Positions 45,201 through 60,200 of a DNA stretch of 64,000 nt are shown here, one piece after another. A model generated the notes under the pieces. That model ran no database searches and was not told where the DNA came from. It saw only the letters and a program-made list of their open reading frames with translations. The stretch's first letter is position 1. Each line of letters starts with the position of its first letter. Origin of the DNA: Phoronis australis (taxonomy: Eukaryota > Phoronida > Phoronidae); assembly GCA_002633005.1 (NCBI GenBank), contig NMRA01000155.1:62001-126000 (forward strand). Reading direction: 5' to 3'. The position numbers and the translations under genes are program-made.

Positions 45201-48200
45201 ACAATTCCAAAATGCATCGACTACCTAACATCTTGGTACCTGTTAATGGTGAAACCATTAAAAGTTGACCTAGTTAATCTAACCTCAGGATGAATTTATG
45301 AAAATGCACAGAAGGATGAACACTGATCTGGAATTCTGGCAGAGAAGGCTACCACACTGCAAGGTCAACTGAATTCCCACTTTAAAAATAGCTTTGAAAG
45401 TTTAATGAGCAATACTAAACCCAGAAAGTGCACCCATGCCTCAGTCTGCTCCCAACAACCCAACAAGACCATGAACATAATTCGCTGATAAACTGTGGAA
45501 TCGAACTAGTTCAACGTCTACAATCAGAGATAAATGGAGGTTCCAGGATTTCTACCACTGTGTTCTTGGTCAGGCTTATGGGTGGTATTTTGGAGTGCCA
45601 AAGCGTCGCAAAACTGTTTTTGTTGTTTGAAATTGCAGATTTTGCCCCAAAAAGCCTACACAGTATTGTTTGAATCAAAATAGTTGCATTCATACATAAA
45701 GGAGAATGCCACCAAAAAGCAACATATTGTGCATCAGGTTAGATCGAGTAGTTCCTGACACTAGATGGCAGACTGGTGGAGAAATTATTCGATGACGTCA
45801 GTAGATCTGTTGGGCTGTTCATAAGATGCTTATTACTGATGTCAGCTTATCACCAAGTTGGGTTGCGGTAAGTTTGATCTGTTCAGAGATGAATTAGGAT
45901 TATTTTTCTATGAAATGCCAATAGGTGAGCATAGCCGTGTGTTGTAATTTTAGATTTGCAAACGTGAATATTTTGATGAATTGGCTGCAAAATTGTAAAA
46001 TCCAGATTCCCCTTCTACAGAATCCATCAAGTCAAAAGTTGTAATGCAGTACCATAACATTTGCAGTCACGAACACTCAAAACGCATAACAAATTGTATA
46101 TACTGAGAGAAAGACTAACACTTTGTTTGAGTTTTATATAAACATTGGTGAGGGTGAGAATATATTTCATTTTGAAACAGAACGTACAACAATAAAGGGC
46201 AACATGGCAAGTTACAATCCTGACTTTGAATATCGAGTACTCGTCCAATTAAGATTTCACAGGTGGATCGTTAGGCTATGAGTTTGAATCAGAATGCACT
46301 GATCAAGATATACCAAAGTGGTACTGTAAACGTAGACAGCCAACAGAACACATGGATAGTTCCAAAACTGATTGAATGATTTGTCATGGTGTCAGTGTGC
46401 CAACTGCATGATAATGGAAATGACTGATGTCATCAGATGCTGTTCACAACAGACATTTTAATGTTTACATGCCTCACTGTTTTGAGCTGATACAGGAAAC
46501 AAAACGCCTCTCAGAGAAAAGAAATGTCTAGGTAAACATTAAATTTTGAATTATGGTTGTTTTTAGTTATATCAGTGACAATTTAGTTTAAAATATTTGA
46601 GCAACACGTTCATAAAAAAATGTAAACTTAGAGTTCCGCTAAGTGAAATGGCCAACCAAAACTCAAAACACGGCCTGCTGCCTTCGAGCTTGTCCAATAC
46701 TGATCCACATTTCTTTGTCTCCTGCCTGCCGAACTCAAACACACTAGGCACAGGATCTGACTTCAGCTTTAGTCTCTTTATCTGACCTGCCATGAGCTGT
46801 TTGGTGAGACGACATTTGTCAGTGAAATCACTGTCCACCAAATGCCGGCCACAGACACGGAGATCTATGACGGCCTCATACTTGGAATTGACATGTAATC
46901 CCATTTTTTGCACCAGGAGCCACTTCCAAAGCATTTCCGGTTCTGGAGGAAATCGAAAAAAACAAAATACCACTTTTCTCGCAGCTTCAGGGTTTGCGCA
47001 AGTGGAAGGATACACCACACCAACGTGGCATGCACTCAGCTGAAGATCCATTAACATCACTGCCTTGTGTACTCACCGGTTAACGTGGCATTTCTTGGTT
47101 AAGTAAGATCAACCGTATACGAGGTGATGTGGATATAGACCAACTAAAAGGTTATAAATAATTAATTTGGGTGGCATTCTCCTTTAAAGTCACGAGGTTT
47201 AGAAAACAAAATTTCAATGGTAAGTCACTTTCAACGACCATAATTTGGATATTCTGAAATTTATACTCCTAAAGCCTAATAAAGGTTTAATCTAGTGTGA
47301 CGCAACGGAAACATAAAAACAAAATGATCAGTAAAAATAAAACTTACTTCCATAAACCTTAACCTTTCCAACAGTTCGCTCACTCAAGAAAGGACGGATG
47401 ATTTTGTAAGCTACTGGAAAGAACCTCGGAGCTGCAAAGCAATACAGATTACGTTTTTTTTTCACACGCAGCAACAGAAGAGCTGTTCTAAAAGATGATT
47501 TTCAGACTGTTCTCAACAATACGAACAGACACTAGTGACCAGTGTGTAGAACCTCGTTAAAACATACCCAGTTTAGAACTTAAACAAATGCTAAAACGCA
47601 GAAACATCCAAGACCAGGTAACATCTAACATACGTAAGTCTATCCCGATTACAATGAATTGCTGTACACAACTCAAAGGTGCGTTGGCATGTACGTTATA
47701 AAGGTATCTGAGAAAATATATCATCTACTAGGCACACTTTAAGCCTTGAAATGTTTTGCAAAGGTACATCAGGTCTGCTCACAGTTATCACCATGTTCAC
47801 AAGTGTGCAAAGTGTAATACTTTCCAGAGAAAGAGGGCAGTGGTTTGCAGCAAGTATACACTTGCGACAGCATAAAATGGTGATGCAAAAAGACAACTTC
47901 CAATGTCTTTAATTATTGTTTTCCAATCAAATGCAAAGAATTCTTAGCAAAACAAGGTTTTATTTTACAAAAAGTGTCAACAACTGTTATGAGTACCTTC
48001 GACCAATTATGAATTAGCAACTAATTATGCTATAAGGGTTTCCTTGGAAACAAGATTTTTTACTAACATGCCAGTATCTTGTACTAATATGCTGGTACAT
48101 GTATCTAAATTGTAAATCCCTTTCAATCATACATACCGTTGATAACATAGTTTGCCTTCAGAGTCTCCGGATAATTATCTTCAAACATTTTCAAAATATC

Positions 48201-51200
48201 ACAGAATACGTCCATCCCTAGAGAAATAAGAAATTGTTTAATCTGATGAAAACTGGCAAGTGGATGCAAGTGGCAGCCATAATGAGAAGGGGTTATTAAG
48301 AAAAAATGACACAATGCAAACACAGAATAGACACAGTGTAACAAAAAATATTCTTTAACATGTCTGACACCAAAAATTAAAAACATTCAAAAGCAAATCA
48401 AATGTTTTTCAAAAATTTATTTTTACAATGCATTTTGCATTCATAATCATTATTGTTCAATTTAGATATGTCTTTTTCAGGTCCAACCATCTGTTTCACC
48501 CGAGCTAGCAAAACAGACAAGCATGCCCCCTGTTGGAATTCAAATTACCTGGTTTGTACAGATGTCCCAAGTGGACTTTATCGAGGTCGAAGATTAGACT
48601 GATCTGACCAACTCTCCTTCCAAGCTGTGGACAAACAATTTCAGATACAGTGAGTACAAGAGGAATAAAAAACAAATAACCCCAGGCACTCAGTCCTCTG
48701 CATTCTTTTACGACACAATCATGGTTACTTGAAACATTAACAGATTGGACTTTGCATCACAGATAGGGAGGAGCATAGTGTGAAACAAAGTACTTGTACT
48801 GTGACCCCAAGACTTGTTATAGCTTAGTGCACACAGAAACCATAATCAGGCAAGGACTTTCAACAATGCAATTCAGGCACATCAAATACACCGTAAACTA
48901 AATGACGCTTAGATTGTAAATATTTTTCTATGCTCTTGATACCTAAGAAAAAACTGCCCGCACCAATGACCACTCCTATAGTAAAATTGGTAAGTTCCAC
49001 GCACTGAAATATGTTATCCACAGACTTTGATGCGTTTTAAACCAAGAGGACAAACAGAGTCACCAGATGGCACCTTAACAAGAACTCATAGGTGAGGTTT
49101 GTTGTTGTGAAAGCATCTAAAAATCATTTCTAAGATGTAATAGTCCTCTTACACCAACCACTGGCCTCTTTACAATGGCATGACATTTCCGTCAGTCATT
49201 TCTTCTGCCATCACCATTGGGCCAGACACAGTAGAAACTCCACAAATAACAAGACCAAAAAGAACACACTACCAAAGTTGATACTGTCATGCATGCGTAT
49301 AGAGCTTTAGGATAGTCATTGTTATTCCAGTGTTTAATGGCTTTGAATGTGATATACATGAACACGTGTTCAAGTAGTGGTCAAATTAACCCAGCGGAGG
49401 GAAAGAGTATTATGGAATTAAATAATCACCTCCTTGCTTCGTTTTTCCATCGCTCTGAGTATGCTTTCTAACACATACACCTTGCTCTTGATGATGTCTT
49501 GTTTCTTTGCAGAATGAACAATACCTAACACATAAAATGTTACAAACAGGTCACGACCAATCATGCACACAAGACAAGACACGATGTAACATATACACCA
49601 TACTGAAAGAACAATTTGGAACAATGAATAAAAGATAATGGCTCATGAATTCATTCATCCTGTTAGCAATAGATCACATCACAATGATGAATGTTTAGTG
49701 ACACTCAATTAGCAGTAAGTGACCACAAACATTTTGTTCCATCCAAGACGAACAACTTATGACTTAGACACTTGCGGCTTTAACAAAAAACACCCACAAA
49801 GTCCCACAGAGGACAAGGACCACTGATGTTGCAAATTATTACAGGCACGGTGCCATACTTAACTCTGTCACGCATAGACAGCGCATCCCCGAAATGTGCG
49901 ACAGCGATCAACTTGGTACAAATAACAGGATAACAGCAAGTCAGTAAACCGGCATATAAGGAATACATTCAAGTATATTTGATAAACAACGGAAGTCAAC
50001 AATTAATAATAGTCAATTCTGATATGCAGAGACATTTAGCAATGTGAGCGGACATAAAATCGAAAACACAAGAGTGACGAAAACACGTCTTAACACCATC
50101 AGAAATCCACACGCCAATCACTCATCGCGCACATCTCACATAATCTTGAAGTGACGTTAGCAGTGAGTTAGGATTGGTCTCAACTTGCTCCCAACTCAGA
50201 TGAGAAGTGATTTCTATGTTTGCAAACACATGAAAGTCCGTTGAACCTTGAGACCACGCTTGCCCCAAAAAACAACACGCTTGTATGTGGCTTTTGTTGA
50301 TTCCTGCTTTTATCTTTCAAGACTGACACCAATGACACATTTAGAATAAGACAGAATGAGGATTGGTTGAAATCATCAACACAAGGTTTATAATGTATCA
50401 TTTTAGAAAAGCATTCTCAGGTGTGAGTGTTAGAAAAAAAGTGTTACAGAGTGAAAATCACGTGTTATCAGTACTATGAAACAACAAGCATTACTATTGA
50501 TGTCTGTAATCTAATGCATCATCAACTGGTACCTTTCAAATCAATGTGCCCAAATGGATCAATCCACACTGGACAACCATCTATATCGTAGCCACATAGT
50601 CCCCCTGTGTAGTACTTCCTCACGACTTCGGGTGGCGACCATGTCTCCAGGATAGTGTCAGCTCCAATTTCTTTGCGCCAGGCAAAGCTCTGGTATAAAA
50701 TCAATACAATGGGGCTATTCGGAAAATCTACAATAACTAGAGGGCGTGCGTGTACTAGTGGTGATAGATTAACAGCCTCGATTTCGCGAGCCCTTTAAAT
50801 ACATGGTGAAATGGCTTGCAGCCGTGCCAACTGAATCTGAGATTGCGTAAAAAGGGTGCTTCTATGAGAGGAAGTATGCACGACCTCATACAAAGGTAAG
50901 GTTTGTGATTATTTTAACGAATATTCCATGATTATTCCACCGATGCCTGTTAACTGAGGCACTCGCCGATGTCGACTTCGCGGCAGTCAGTCGCCAGCCA
51001 GAGTCTGGTTAATCTTTGTATGTTGTGATATGTGATACGATACTTGACGTAGCAATCGGGATCTTTTCATACATCAAAGCATTATTATTGTTTGGAATGA
51101 TTTCTAAAAGTTTATCAGTGACAGTTACNATCATCTTCCCAAAAACACTGATTAGCCGTGTTCCTCTGGCACTGAGGGGCAGGGCTGGCACTGAAGGGCA

Positions 51201-54200
51201 GGGCTGGTTGAAAAGTGAAAAGACCTGTCCTGGTGATGACAGTGCCAAATTCCATGAATATCCAACCAGGGGTTCATAAAATATTAAACAGACAACTGAA
51301 TGTTCTAAATTGCTGGCACAGGATGACCACAAAACCACATTACATGTATACTGTCTGGTAAATGTATGTGGGCAAATAAACATCAGACACATGATTAGAA
51401 ACAAGTGTGTATTACATTTGTGTATCATACAAAAGATGTGATTATCATGAATTCAAAAAATATTGGTCTACAGTTAATAATTTGAAAGCTTTACATGAAA
51501 TTAGATCCTTGGTAATGAAGGCAGTTATTACCTTCATGGCTAAGTACAAATTCTTACCAATGAGCCAGCGTGTAAGAAACACATCATCGTGGTCAGGTTG
51601 CAGAATGTCTTGGATATTTTCCCTGAACTAGAAATTACAGAAATATGTCAGCAACTCTATGGCAAGAGTTCATGGTAATTCTCACATTGTTGGCAGGCAG
51701 ATGGGAAGGTGTAGATGGCGTCAATTTCATAAAAGTGACAGAAATTTGGTCTTATGCTACCTTTTGACAACTGCTGAAAAACATCTAGTCAAGTAAATGT
51801 GAGCGCATCGCAGTCTAGAAGGAATTTCAAGGAATCATATCAAAAGTGCAATATTCACACAAAACTGATAGTTATTAACTATCAGTTTTGTGTGAATATT
51901 GCACTTTTGCTCAAGTAACATTTAATTATTTTGCATAAGTTTTGAGTGCGGAGCACAAGGTAAAATTTCTGGCTTTGAAGTCTTAAAGTCACGTTTAATG
52001 AAACAGACCACTCTAGAGGAGGCAGTGTGGCTTGGTTGATAAGTGCCCGCTTTCTTTACTCGAGGTCGTGGGTTCGAGTCCCACCAGGTCACACTGCTAA
52101 ACCCTTGAGCCAGGTTTCTAGCTCCTCAGCTCAGTTTTAACGATATATTAATAAAGCATAAAAATATTTCCAGGTGATCAATGCAATGGACCCACATGCG
52201 AGGCCTGCGCACGTCTGGTACAACGTGTATCAGACCACCTGCACTTACTTTATAAACAGACCACTCAGGCCCGTAGCCAGCATTGCGCAAGGGGTGGTTC
52301 GAATTTCTGGAACAGTGCACCTTTGATATTTTGCAAAGATCGACTCGGTATAGTTTCAGTAAGGCCCCTGACGCAGCTTAATTAGGAAATGACTCTCAGC
52401 TCTATGTTCCTGAGATGAGACGGAAAAAATGAGGATGCCGCAACAGCTGCTCCCAAATAATGGGACTAAAATTCGGATATGTTGAAATGCGGTCCAGAAC
52501 GAGAACGTTCTTACGTTACCTTTCGCCAAACTTTCAAATCAAGCGTGCTTAAATACATACTCGGATGGAATTTTTTAGTCTGTGAATGACTAGAAATTTC
52601 TATCTGATTGTATTCTTGCGTGTTACTTACATCACTGGAAAAGGGAATAGCCCAATATTCTGAAGGTTCACTACTACGAAGGTTCACTACTCCGAAAATA
52701 TCTAAAGTTTCGAGCACAGGTTTAATTTTTATACTTTTGCATGCGAAAGTAAACACTTTGGTTATCATATGCGCTGAATGGTGTACCTAAACCGAAAATA
52801 GCATCCGGGTACTATTGATTTCATGCGCACACGAAATTACCAGCATCTTTTACGAATACGAAAAACTAAGTAGCTCTTGCATTTTTATATGATGCCAAAC
52901 CCAGACTTGGCCTATTGACATATTATCAAAATGACTTTCCCATTCAGTTCTCTGAAACAAAATAATACTCTGTAACCATTGACAACCCTCAAACGTTTGC
53001 TGAAAATTATGAATGAAAACTCCTTTCAAAGTTTGCTAAACGGAAGAGCGAAGAAAGCTTTTTGCGACTTGCACAGCAACTGTGGGAAAAGTCCACCCAC
53101 CAAATTTTGACATGGGGTGTATGAATTTTCAATTGATTACTTAAAAAGGATTCAAAACCCTATTTTGATGATTTCAACCGGCCCTCATTCTCTCACTTGC
53201 TGAAGCACCAATGGCGTCAATCTTAAAAGATAAAGCAGGAATCAACTAAGAATTCATACCCACTACCTCACGAATTGGACATTATGGTCCTTGGTGGGTA
53301 GTGTTTTCCAACAGATGCAGCGTAACTCGCTAAAAGGGTAGGTCACACTTGCCTCTTTAGCAGAATTTGCAACTAGTTTTCTAATTTTCCTCAAAATTTT
53401 TGAGGGTTGTCGAGCCATTAAAGAGCATAATTCTGTTTCATAGAATAGGATGGGAAAGTCGTTTTTAGTATCTGTTAATAGGACAAAACCGGGTTTGGTA
53501 TACTTTTAACTTGGAAGATTGACGCCAGTGATGCATTAGCTGCTGATTAGCAGGTGACAGAATGAGGATTGGTGGAAATCATCACAAGGTTATCCTTTTA
53601 AAAGATTACAAAGTAAGGATATCGGATGAATCATTACGTCACCCAACGGAACTGCACTCATGGCCGGTCGAAACTAAATATATAGTTAGAAGGTTATCCT
53701 GTCCCTGCCAGTCTTCACAAAGTCAGAGAATCCCATTTAGTTTTCTTAAAACCGCCGTTGGTCGCCACAGCCCGGACACGTGCCCCGGATGTCCCTGCTT
53801 GAGAATGAGTCCTTAGTTAGATTCAAGAATCACATTTGAAAGTGATTGGACCTGAGTTCATTTGTAAATAATGTAATCAATGTTTTAAGAACTATTCAAC
53901 TCTAGCACACCCTTTAAATGGTTACTAAATCCATACAAATACCATGTTTCATTCATGTCTGTTGGACTCAAAAGCAGACAGTCCAATGAACCTTTGGAGT
54001 ATTGAAACTTCAGAGTAAAAAGTGGACCTTTGGAATAGTGACACTTAACCTTGGAAATCTTTTCCATCAAATTTGATGCTACTATGAAGTCTGCGAAACT
54101 GTGCACCACTGTCAGTGATTGACAAGGGAATACTTTCTTCATTAACCTAAGTTTTATTAGGTTTAGACCTGCTTTTGCCTAATAATGTGAACATATTAGT

Positions 54201-57200
54201 TTCCTCAGTGCAAGAGCACACGGTAGTAAAATGTCTGATTTTAATTTGAGCGACAAAAGAGGACTGCCTATAGTGAACTTACCGTCGGCGTGTACTGGAT
54301 TTAAAAGAATGGAAATGCACACGCGAGTACACGCGCATGCATCAAACTGGACATTGGATGAACAACAATTTAATGGCGGATTTAGAGGGGGCCAAGGGGA
54401 CCATGGCCCCCCTAAAATTCTCCCAGATTTTATTAGGCAGTTCGGGGGTGCGAATGTCAGACGGGCCAAATCTTGGCTAATACTCTGCCCTAGCAACCCT
54501 AACTCAAAATCCCGATCCGCCTCTGCAATCATTTGACGATCACCTTCAATTGAAAATTTGAAATGCCTGCCCCTTACCATACTAAGTAAGTTAGCAAGTA
54601 TATTAAAATAGAAGATAATCATAATATTTTCCGCTGTTTTGTTTCTTAGTCGATTCTAAGACATTCACGCCACACTACTTTTTGAGAGCTCTTTCGCTGC
54701 TAGTTATAGACATTTACTCCCTTGTTACCCTATCGTTGACCAAATGGGTGAACGTTAAGCCGTTAAATTACGTGCGTAAGATAATTCTTGTTAGAGGCGT
54801 AATTAACTGCGGCGTAAAAAATTATTTGTGGTGTACAGTAATTTTTTACGGCGTAAAGTAATTATGACGTAAAGTGATTATTACGTTATGGCGTAAAGTT
54901 AGTATTTGCGGCACTAAAAGTTACTTGATGCAGCAAATAATTACTTTACGCCGTAAATAATTACTCTATGCCGTAAATAATTTCTTTACGCCATAAATTA
55001 TAACTTTAAGGCGTAAATAATTACTTTACGGCTCTAAGAAGAATTGACTCACGCACGTTATTTAGGGGCTCAACTTTCACCCACCTGGTCAACGATAATA
55101 GCGATGATAATGGTGGAGCAACCGGGCATGACCAATGCCAATGAATGACTTAAAGCCTCCTCTAATCGTCTGCACGATCCTGCCATATGCGCAAACTTCA
55201 CTGAGGCGAAGTTGGGCCCTGGGGCCGGGTAGTGCCCGTTGATTACGCGAAGCGCCTTGAATCAGACGCAAATTCTTCTAACTTAGTTATAATTGTAGTT
55301 ACAGTGCAGTGGTACCAGTAGCTGCAACAGTGTTGTTGTTGCTGTTATCCATATAATCTCCAACGGATAGGCTGGGGCTGGACCTTTTCCGTGGGGGGGT
55401 TCGATCCAATCCCCCGAACCCAACCTGGCTACGGGCCAACCACTGGTCATCAAATGACAAAGAATATATAGACAAGATGTTCAAAATAAAATTGACCAGT
55501 GTTCAAAGGACTCCAAAGAGCATGAACACACACTATAACCACCAGAATCACTGAAGATCATGCAAGGCCAACATTTATCTCCTAGTCATGTAGTAAGCAA
55601 GCTAACTGTGGCCTTAGAATCGAAAAATCTCACCAATCTAGGACGCAATATGGCAGACAAGTAAACTTCATTTTTTGATGTTTTCCATGTAAAAAATAAT
55701 TACCAAATTAATGCTGGTGTTCAAGTTCAGTTAGCTGAGACTACAAAATATTTTTGAAGAATTTACATTTGAAGACTTGTAAAAAGGAAAATTTTTGGAT
55801 ATTAATTTTGGCCAAATCTGTTGAGATCTTATAATCAAGCAACATGGTCACCGCACATAAAAGTGACTGCAGATGCTTTCTTGAGACCAACAAAATATGA
55901 GAGTGATAATGTTTACATGTCAACACACACAATGGTCGACTGTGTTTGTAAGCCAAGAGTTTTTCTCACCCAACTCATGCCCTTCAGATACCGGCACTGC
56001 AGAAGAATTTATTAATGCCCGTAACATTTGAAGGCATGCACCTTATCAGCCGGAATTTATCCTCTAACTTAAAAATCAACACTTTTTCACAAATTAATCA
56101 AGGTAACATTGCATTCTTTCATCCTTCCCAATACTACAAAACAATTCAGAATACAATCACACTCTGTTTGTGTTCTGCAACTGAGTTCACTGCAAGGGAA
56201 AACTCGAGGCATAATTCAAGCCATGGCTTGAATGGGTGTTTGTGAGAGCATATTGATTTGAATCGAGTAACTATTTGATTTGGGTATTGGGCAAACAAAA
56301 GTAAAAAATAATGACAATTAATTACAACAAAAAATGACTAAGGCTTAGATCCAAACATGAGGGCCCTAATAGCTATCAGTACACAGTAGACAGCCAAAAG
56401 CCAAGTCAAAGTATGCGAATCAGAAATTATTGTAATAGTTCTACATGCTACCAGCAGTATATTATAAGCTATATAAAGGTCGATTATAGTCTGCAGCTGA
56501 TACCAGCGTAGCTCCTGCCCATGAATGAAGATTGTGATAATCAATTTAAAAATTATAATTTGTACATGGCCTTCACATCTGTCAACACCAAACTAGACTA
56601 CAAAATTAAGAAATTACTCCAATTGCTCTATTCGTGGCGCATTTCTAAACAAAGTCTATAGGCAATTTCATTAATTGGGTAACTTTATTGAATAAAAAGT
56701 GGAAAATTACAGTACAGGACACAATCAGTTGTTTACTCATCAGTGTTTAAACATCCTGGCAAGGAAATACATTTGAAAAGGCCAAGTGAATGACCTCAGA
56801 ATCTTGGCAAGCACAAAAGGATTAAGCAAAAATGAATACAGAAGAGCCAAAACGACGCTCGACTCCAAAAAACATTTGATGAGCTAGTCATCTGAATATA
56901 TAAGCCAGCCACGCCGAGAGGAGTAGCAGTCAGACGGTGTAGGCAACATACCTGTGGAGACAAAGGCATACATGTGGTGGCCCCATAATCGGAATGCTAA
57001 ATGAATTTACCTTTTGTTCCAAAAAATAATGCATATTAAACAATTTGACAGTGCCACCATCTGAACAGGAACGAGCAGTGTAAGAATGTCCAGTGTCTGA
57101 TTTGAGCAAGTGAATGAAGGACTGTAAAAATACTTGGAAGACTTAAAGACATCCACAGTTCCCTGAGGTGTCCCTGTACAAAAAGTAGTTACTGTATTGT

Positions 57201-60200
57201 ATCATGACTTTATAGAGGGCCTATGGGTTGACTACTATCTGTACTGGAGCCAGTCAATGAGATGTCGTAATGTGGGAGGAAATTGTATCAAATANNNNNN
57301 NNNNNNNNNNNNNNNNNNNNNNNNNNNNNNNNNNNNNNNNNNNNNNNNNNNNNNNNNNNNNNNNNNNNNNNATTGTAAAAAATGAGCAAGTGCTGGCACA
57401 ATACCATCACATACTGGGTCACGTTATTGATTGGTTTTCTATATATCCGGAAACACACTTCCACCAAAAGTAGTGAACAAATTAATTGTTAAGACCAAAA
57501 TGGTAATTAGGGAGTGCTTAACTTGTTGAATTTGCCCGAAATCCGGTTGGTGGAGCCGTATATGAGTCAAGATTCATTGAAATCTGTCCAACTGTCCTCT
57601 AGATGGCAATTTTCAAATGTTCATCTTACTAAAATGTATGCGTCCTGAAGTCTCACTTGCCTAATCCTACCCTTGGTACGAAGCTGTATACTAAATATAC
57701 AGCTTTGCGCCGATGTGGGTAAAAAAATGACCAGATAAAATATAACACAAAATTAGTGTCATTAAAACTACACACAAATTTGAGTAAATAAAATTATTTT
57801 CTGGTTTTGGAAAAATTGGCATTATACCATTATTCCATTGAAGTTGAGGAGCGATCTTTAGCGACGGCTTTCGGCGCCATGAAATATTGTGCCACCTATT
57901 GGCCAGTTTATTTTTGCGCCAATTCTTTAATCAACTGTTGTTCTTTTCACGAGGTTGCATACACGTCACAACAAATTATCGAAAGGGGTTTCATTTCATT
58001 ATATGTTTTAAAATTTTGATACCAGCAAACCGAATTCCAGAAGAAATTTTGCTGCTGCCAAGCTATCATCATCTCCCGAGAGATGTGGCGAAAACTTAAG
58101 AAATGGTGCGTGCGTGTGTCACGAGCATATTGTTTTCGGAATGACGACGTAACTTTTCTTTGTTAGAAAAGGTGGACGATTACGCAAGAAAATGTTGTTT
58201 ATTAGATTGTTTTCCACTTAAACGGCTGAAACGGTCAAGGTGAGTGTCGTTCGAGTCCCACATTTTGCATGCACCCTGTCCGGTCTTTAGCTCTACATGT
58301 TGATACAGGTTTCACAGCGAGGTGACGAGCAGAACTACCCTGGCTGTGTGCAATTTTGGGGTCTATGGAAGAAAAACACACAATGGTACCTAGCTGTAAT
58401 TTGACGATGGTCTTCATCCAGCTAGCTGGCTAGCTCTACTCACAGGCGTCCTCAGCTTCTGATTGTCCCCAGTACACTATATAATACTACAAGGTATGAC
58501 ACTCAGGACTAGAAATTCCAGGGGTGCTTCACTTCAGCCATCCATAAAAAAACATAAAACTGAATAAATTTACACAAAACAGAGGTTCAATAAACCATGA
58601 GGAGTTGTTCTTTCTCCCAATACCATTTACGGTGTCCAGCTCCACTGATTTCGCAAGAAATTCACGGTCAAAGCAAAACAATCTTTCCATAAAGTCCTTC
58701 GGAGCAACTCCCGGAAGTATCCGATGAGTTACGGATGAATGGCAAATGCCGAGTTATCGATGCCGTGACTTTACGTGATGAATCGGAAATTGCCATTCAT
58801 CCGTAACTCATCGGATAATTCCGTACTCTTCGCATGTGACACAGGAGTTGGTCCGGACGAGTTTTTGGGAAGATTTCTTTGCTTTGACCGCGGATTTCTT
58901 GCGAACTCGGTGGAACAGGACACCGTAAATGGTATTGGGAGAAAGAACAACTCCTCACGGTTTGTTGAACCTCTGTTATGAGTAAATTTATTGAGTTTTG
59001 TGTTTGCTATCATTATGGACGACTGAAGTGAAGCACCAGTGGAATTTCTAGTCCAAAGTGTCATACCTTGTAGTGTTATATAGTGTATTGGGGACGATCA
59101 GAAGCTGAGGATGCCTGTGGCTATACTGGGTCTAGACAACACGTAGCCCCTCCGCTGGCCGGTTAGGGGCTACAATACTTCCCATCGCTTTCTGTATGCA
59201 TTTTGTTCCATATATTTTAAGTGGGCGGTAGGCCAAATCCGGCCACTGATTTTGAGTTTTCACCTCGTCAAAAATACATTCCACACTTAAAACAATCACT
59301 TAAAAAAGCGCTTACATTCTTCTTTGGTCCTTTCTGCTTCATCTTTGATGAAGCTTAGTTGTGAGAATTAAGGTGACTTTGGCGAAGAATTCCAACTCCA
59401 CTTTTTTTGGTTGCCGTTAACTTTTTCACCAAGCGCGCAATAAACACATAGTATGTCAACTGAGTCACGTGAGTTAGACAAAGGCTAGGGCGAGACTGAG
59501 CAAAGCCCTTGACGCTAGCACGTGACACTTGCAAAATAGCATGAGTAGGTATCAGGTAAATTTTGTAAGATTTATGTCCCTTGGACATCTTATTCGACAA
59601 CATGCGTGATTTCCTCAAAATGGCACCCGGTAACAGAACCTCGAGCAAACCGACTGTCATTGATTTGTTCAAATTATCTCAGTGACTGAATCGTCTCCAG
59701 ACTTGTGGTATGTGTTAATTATAACCTCATGTTCCTTGTAAGATTCATTTGATTTTATTTGGTGTATTTTGAAATGCGAAACTTTTTGTGGGGATGTACT
59801 ATCGCTCTTGTATGCCTGCGTTATCCAAGGCGCTGTAATTGCCTAGCTATACCACAGGCTTCCTCAGCTTCTGATCGCTTCCCCAATACACTACATATAA
59901 TACTACAAGGTATAACACTTGGGACTAGAAATTCCACAGGAGCTTCGGTTCTGCCGTCCATATCAAACACATAACTCAATAAATTTACTCAAAACAGGGG
60001 TTGAACAAACCATAAAAAATTGTTCTTTCTATATGCCATTCATGGTGTCCTGCTCTAACGAGTTCGCAAGACATTCGCTGTCAAAGCACAAAAATGTTCC
60101 CAAAAAGCCCAAACACACTTTGCACTTTATCGGTTCAAGGTAAAGGGCGCTACGGAAATTACCAATAAATTACGGACGGATGGCATTATCGACATCGTGA

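Larger units (their letters stand above)
42463..47347 (-). other. SEC14L2 introns 7-10
   Basis: Introns at 45024-47347, 44583-44916, 43528-44436 and 42463-43357. Intron 7 (45024-47347) carries the THAP element. The intron at 42463-43357 has a short direct repeat CATGACCCCAT x2 near 42845. Nothing else recognised. Confidence 0.75.
47432..51531 (-). other. SEC14L2 introns 2-6
   Basis: Introns at 50690-51531, 49525-50532, 48625-49429, 48218-48548 and 47432-48136. Intron 2 has a 19-bp tandem duplication (51168-51205) and a single N at 51129. Intron 3 carries repeat R2 copy c (50295-50395). Nothing else recognised. Confidence 0.7.

Noticed and set aside
52014-52092. Functional tRNA gene
   Set aside because: The T-arm is perfect but six extra bases separate it from the acceptor strand and the anticodon arm pairs poorly; a SINE body follows.
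56338-56544. 68-residue hydrophobic minus-strand frame
   Set aside because: Looks membrane-like but matches no family that I recognise; it lies deep in an intron with no convincing promoter or splice sites.
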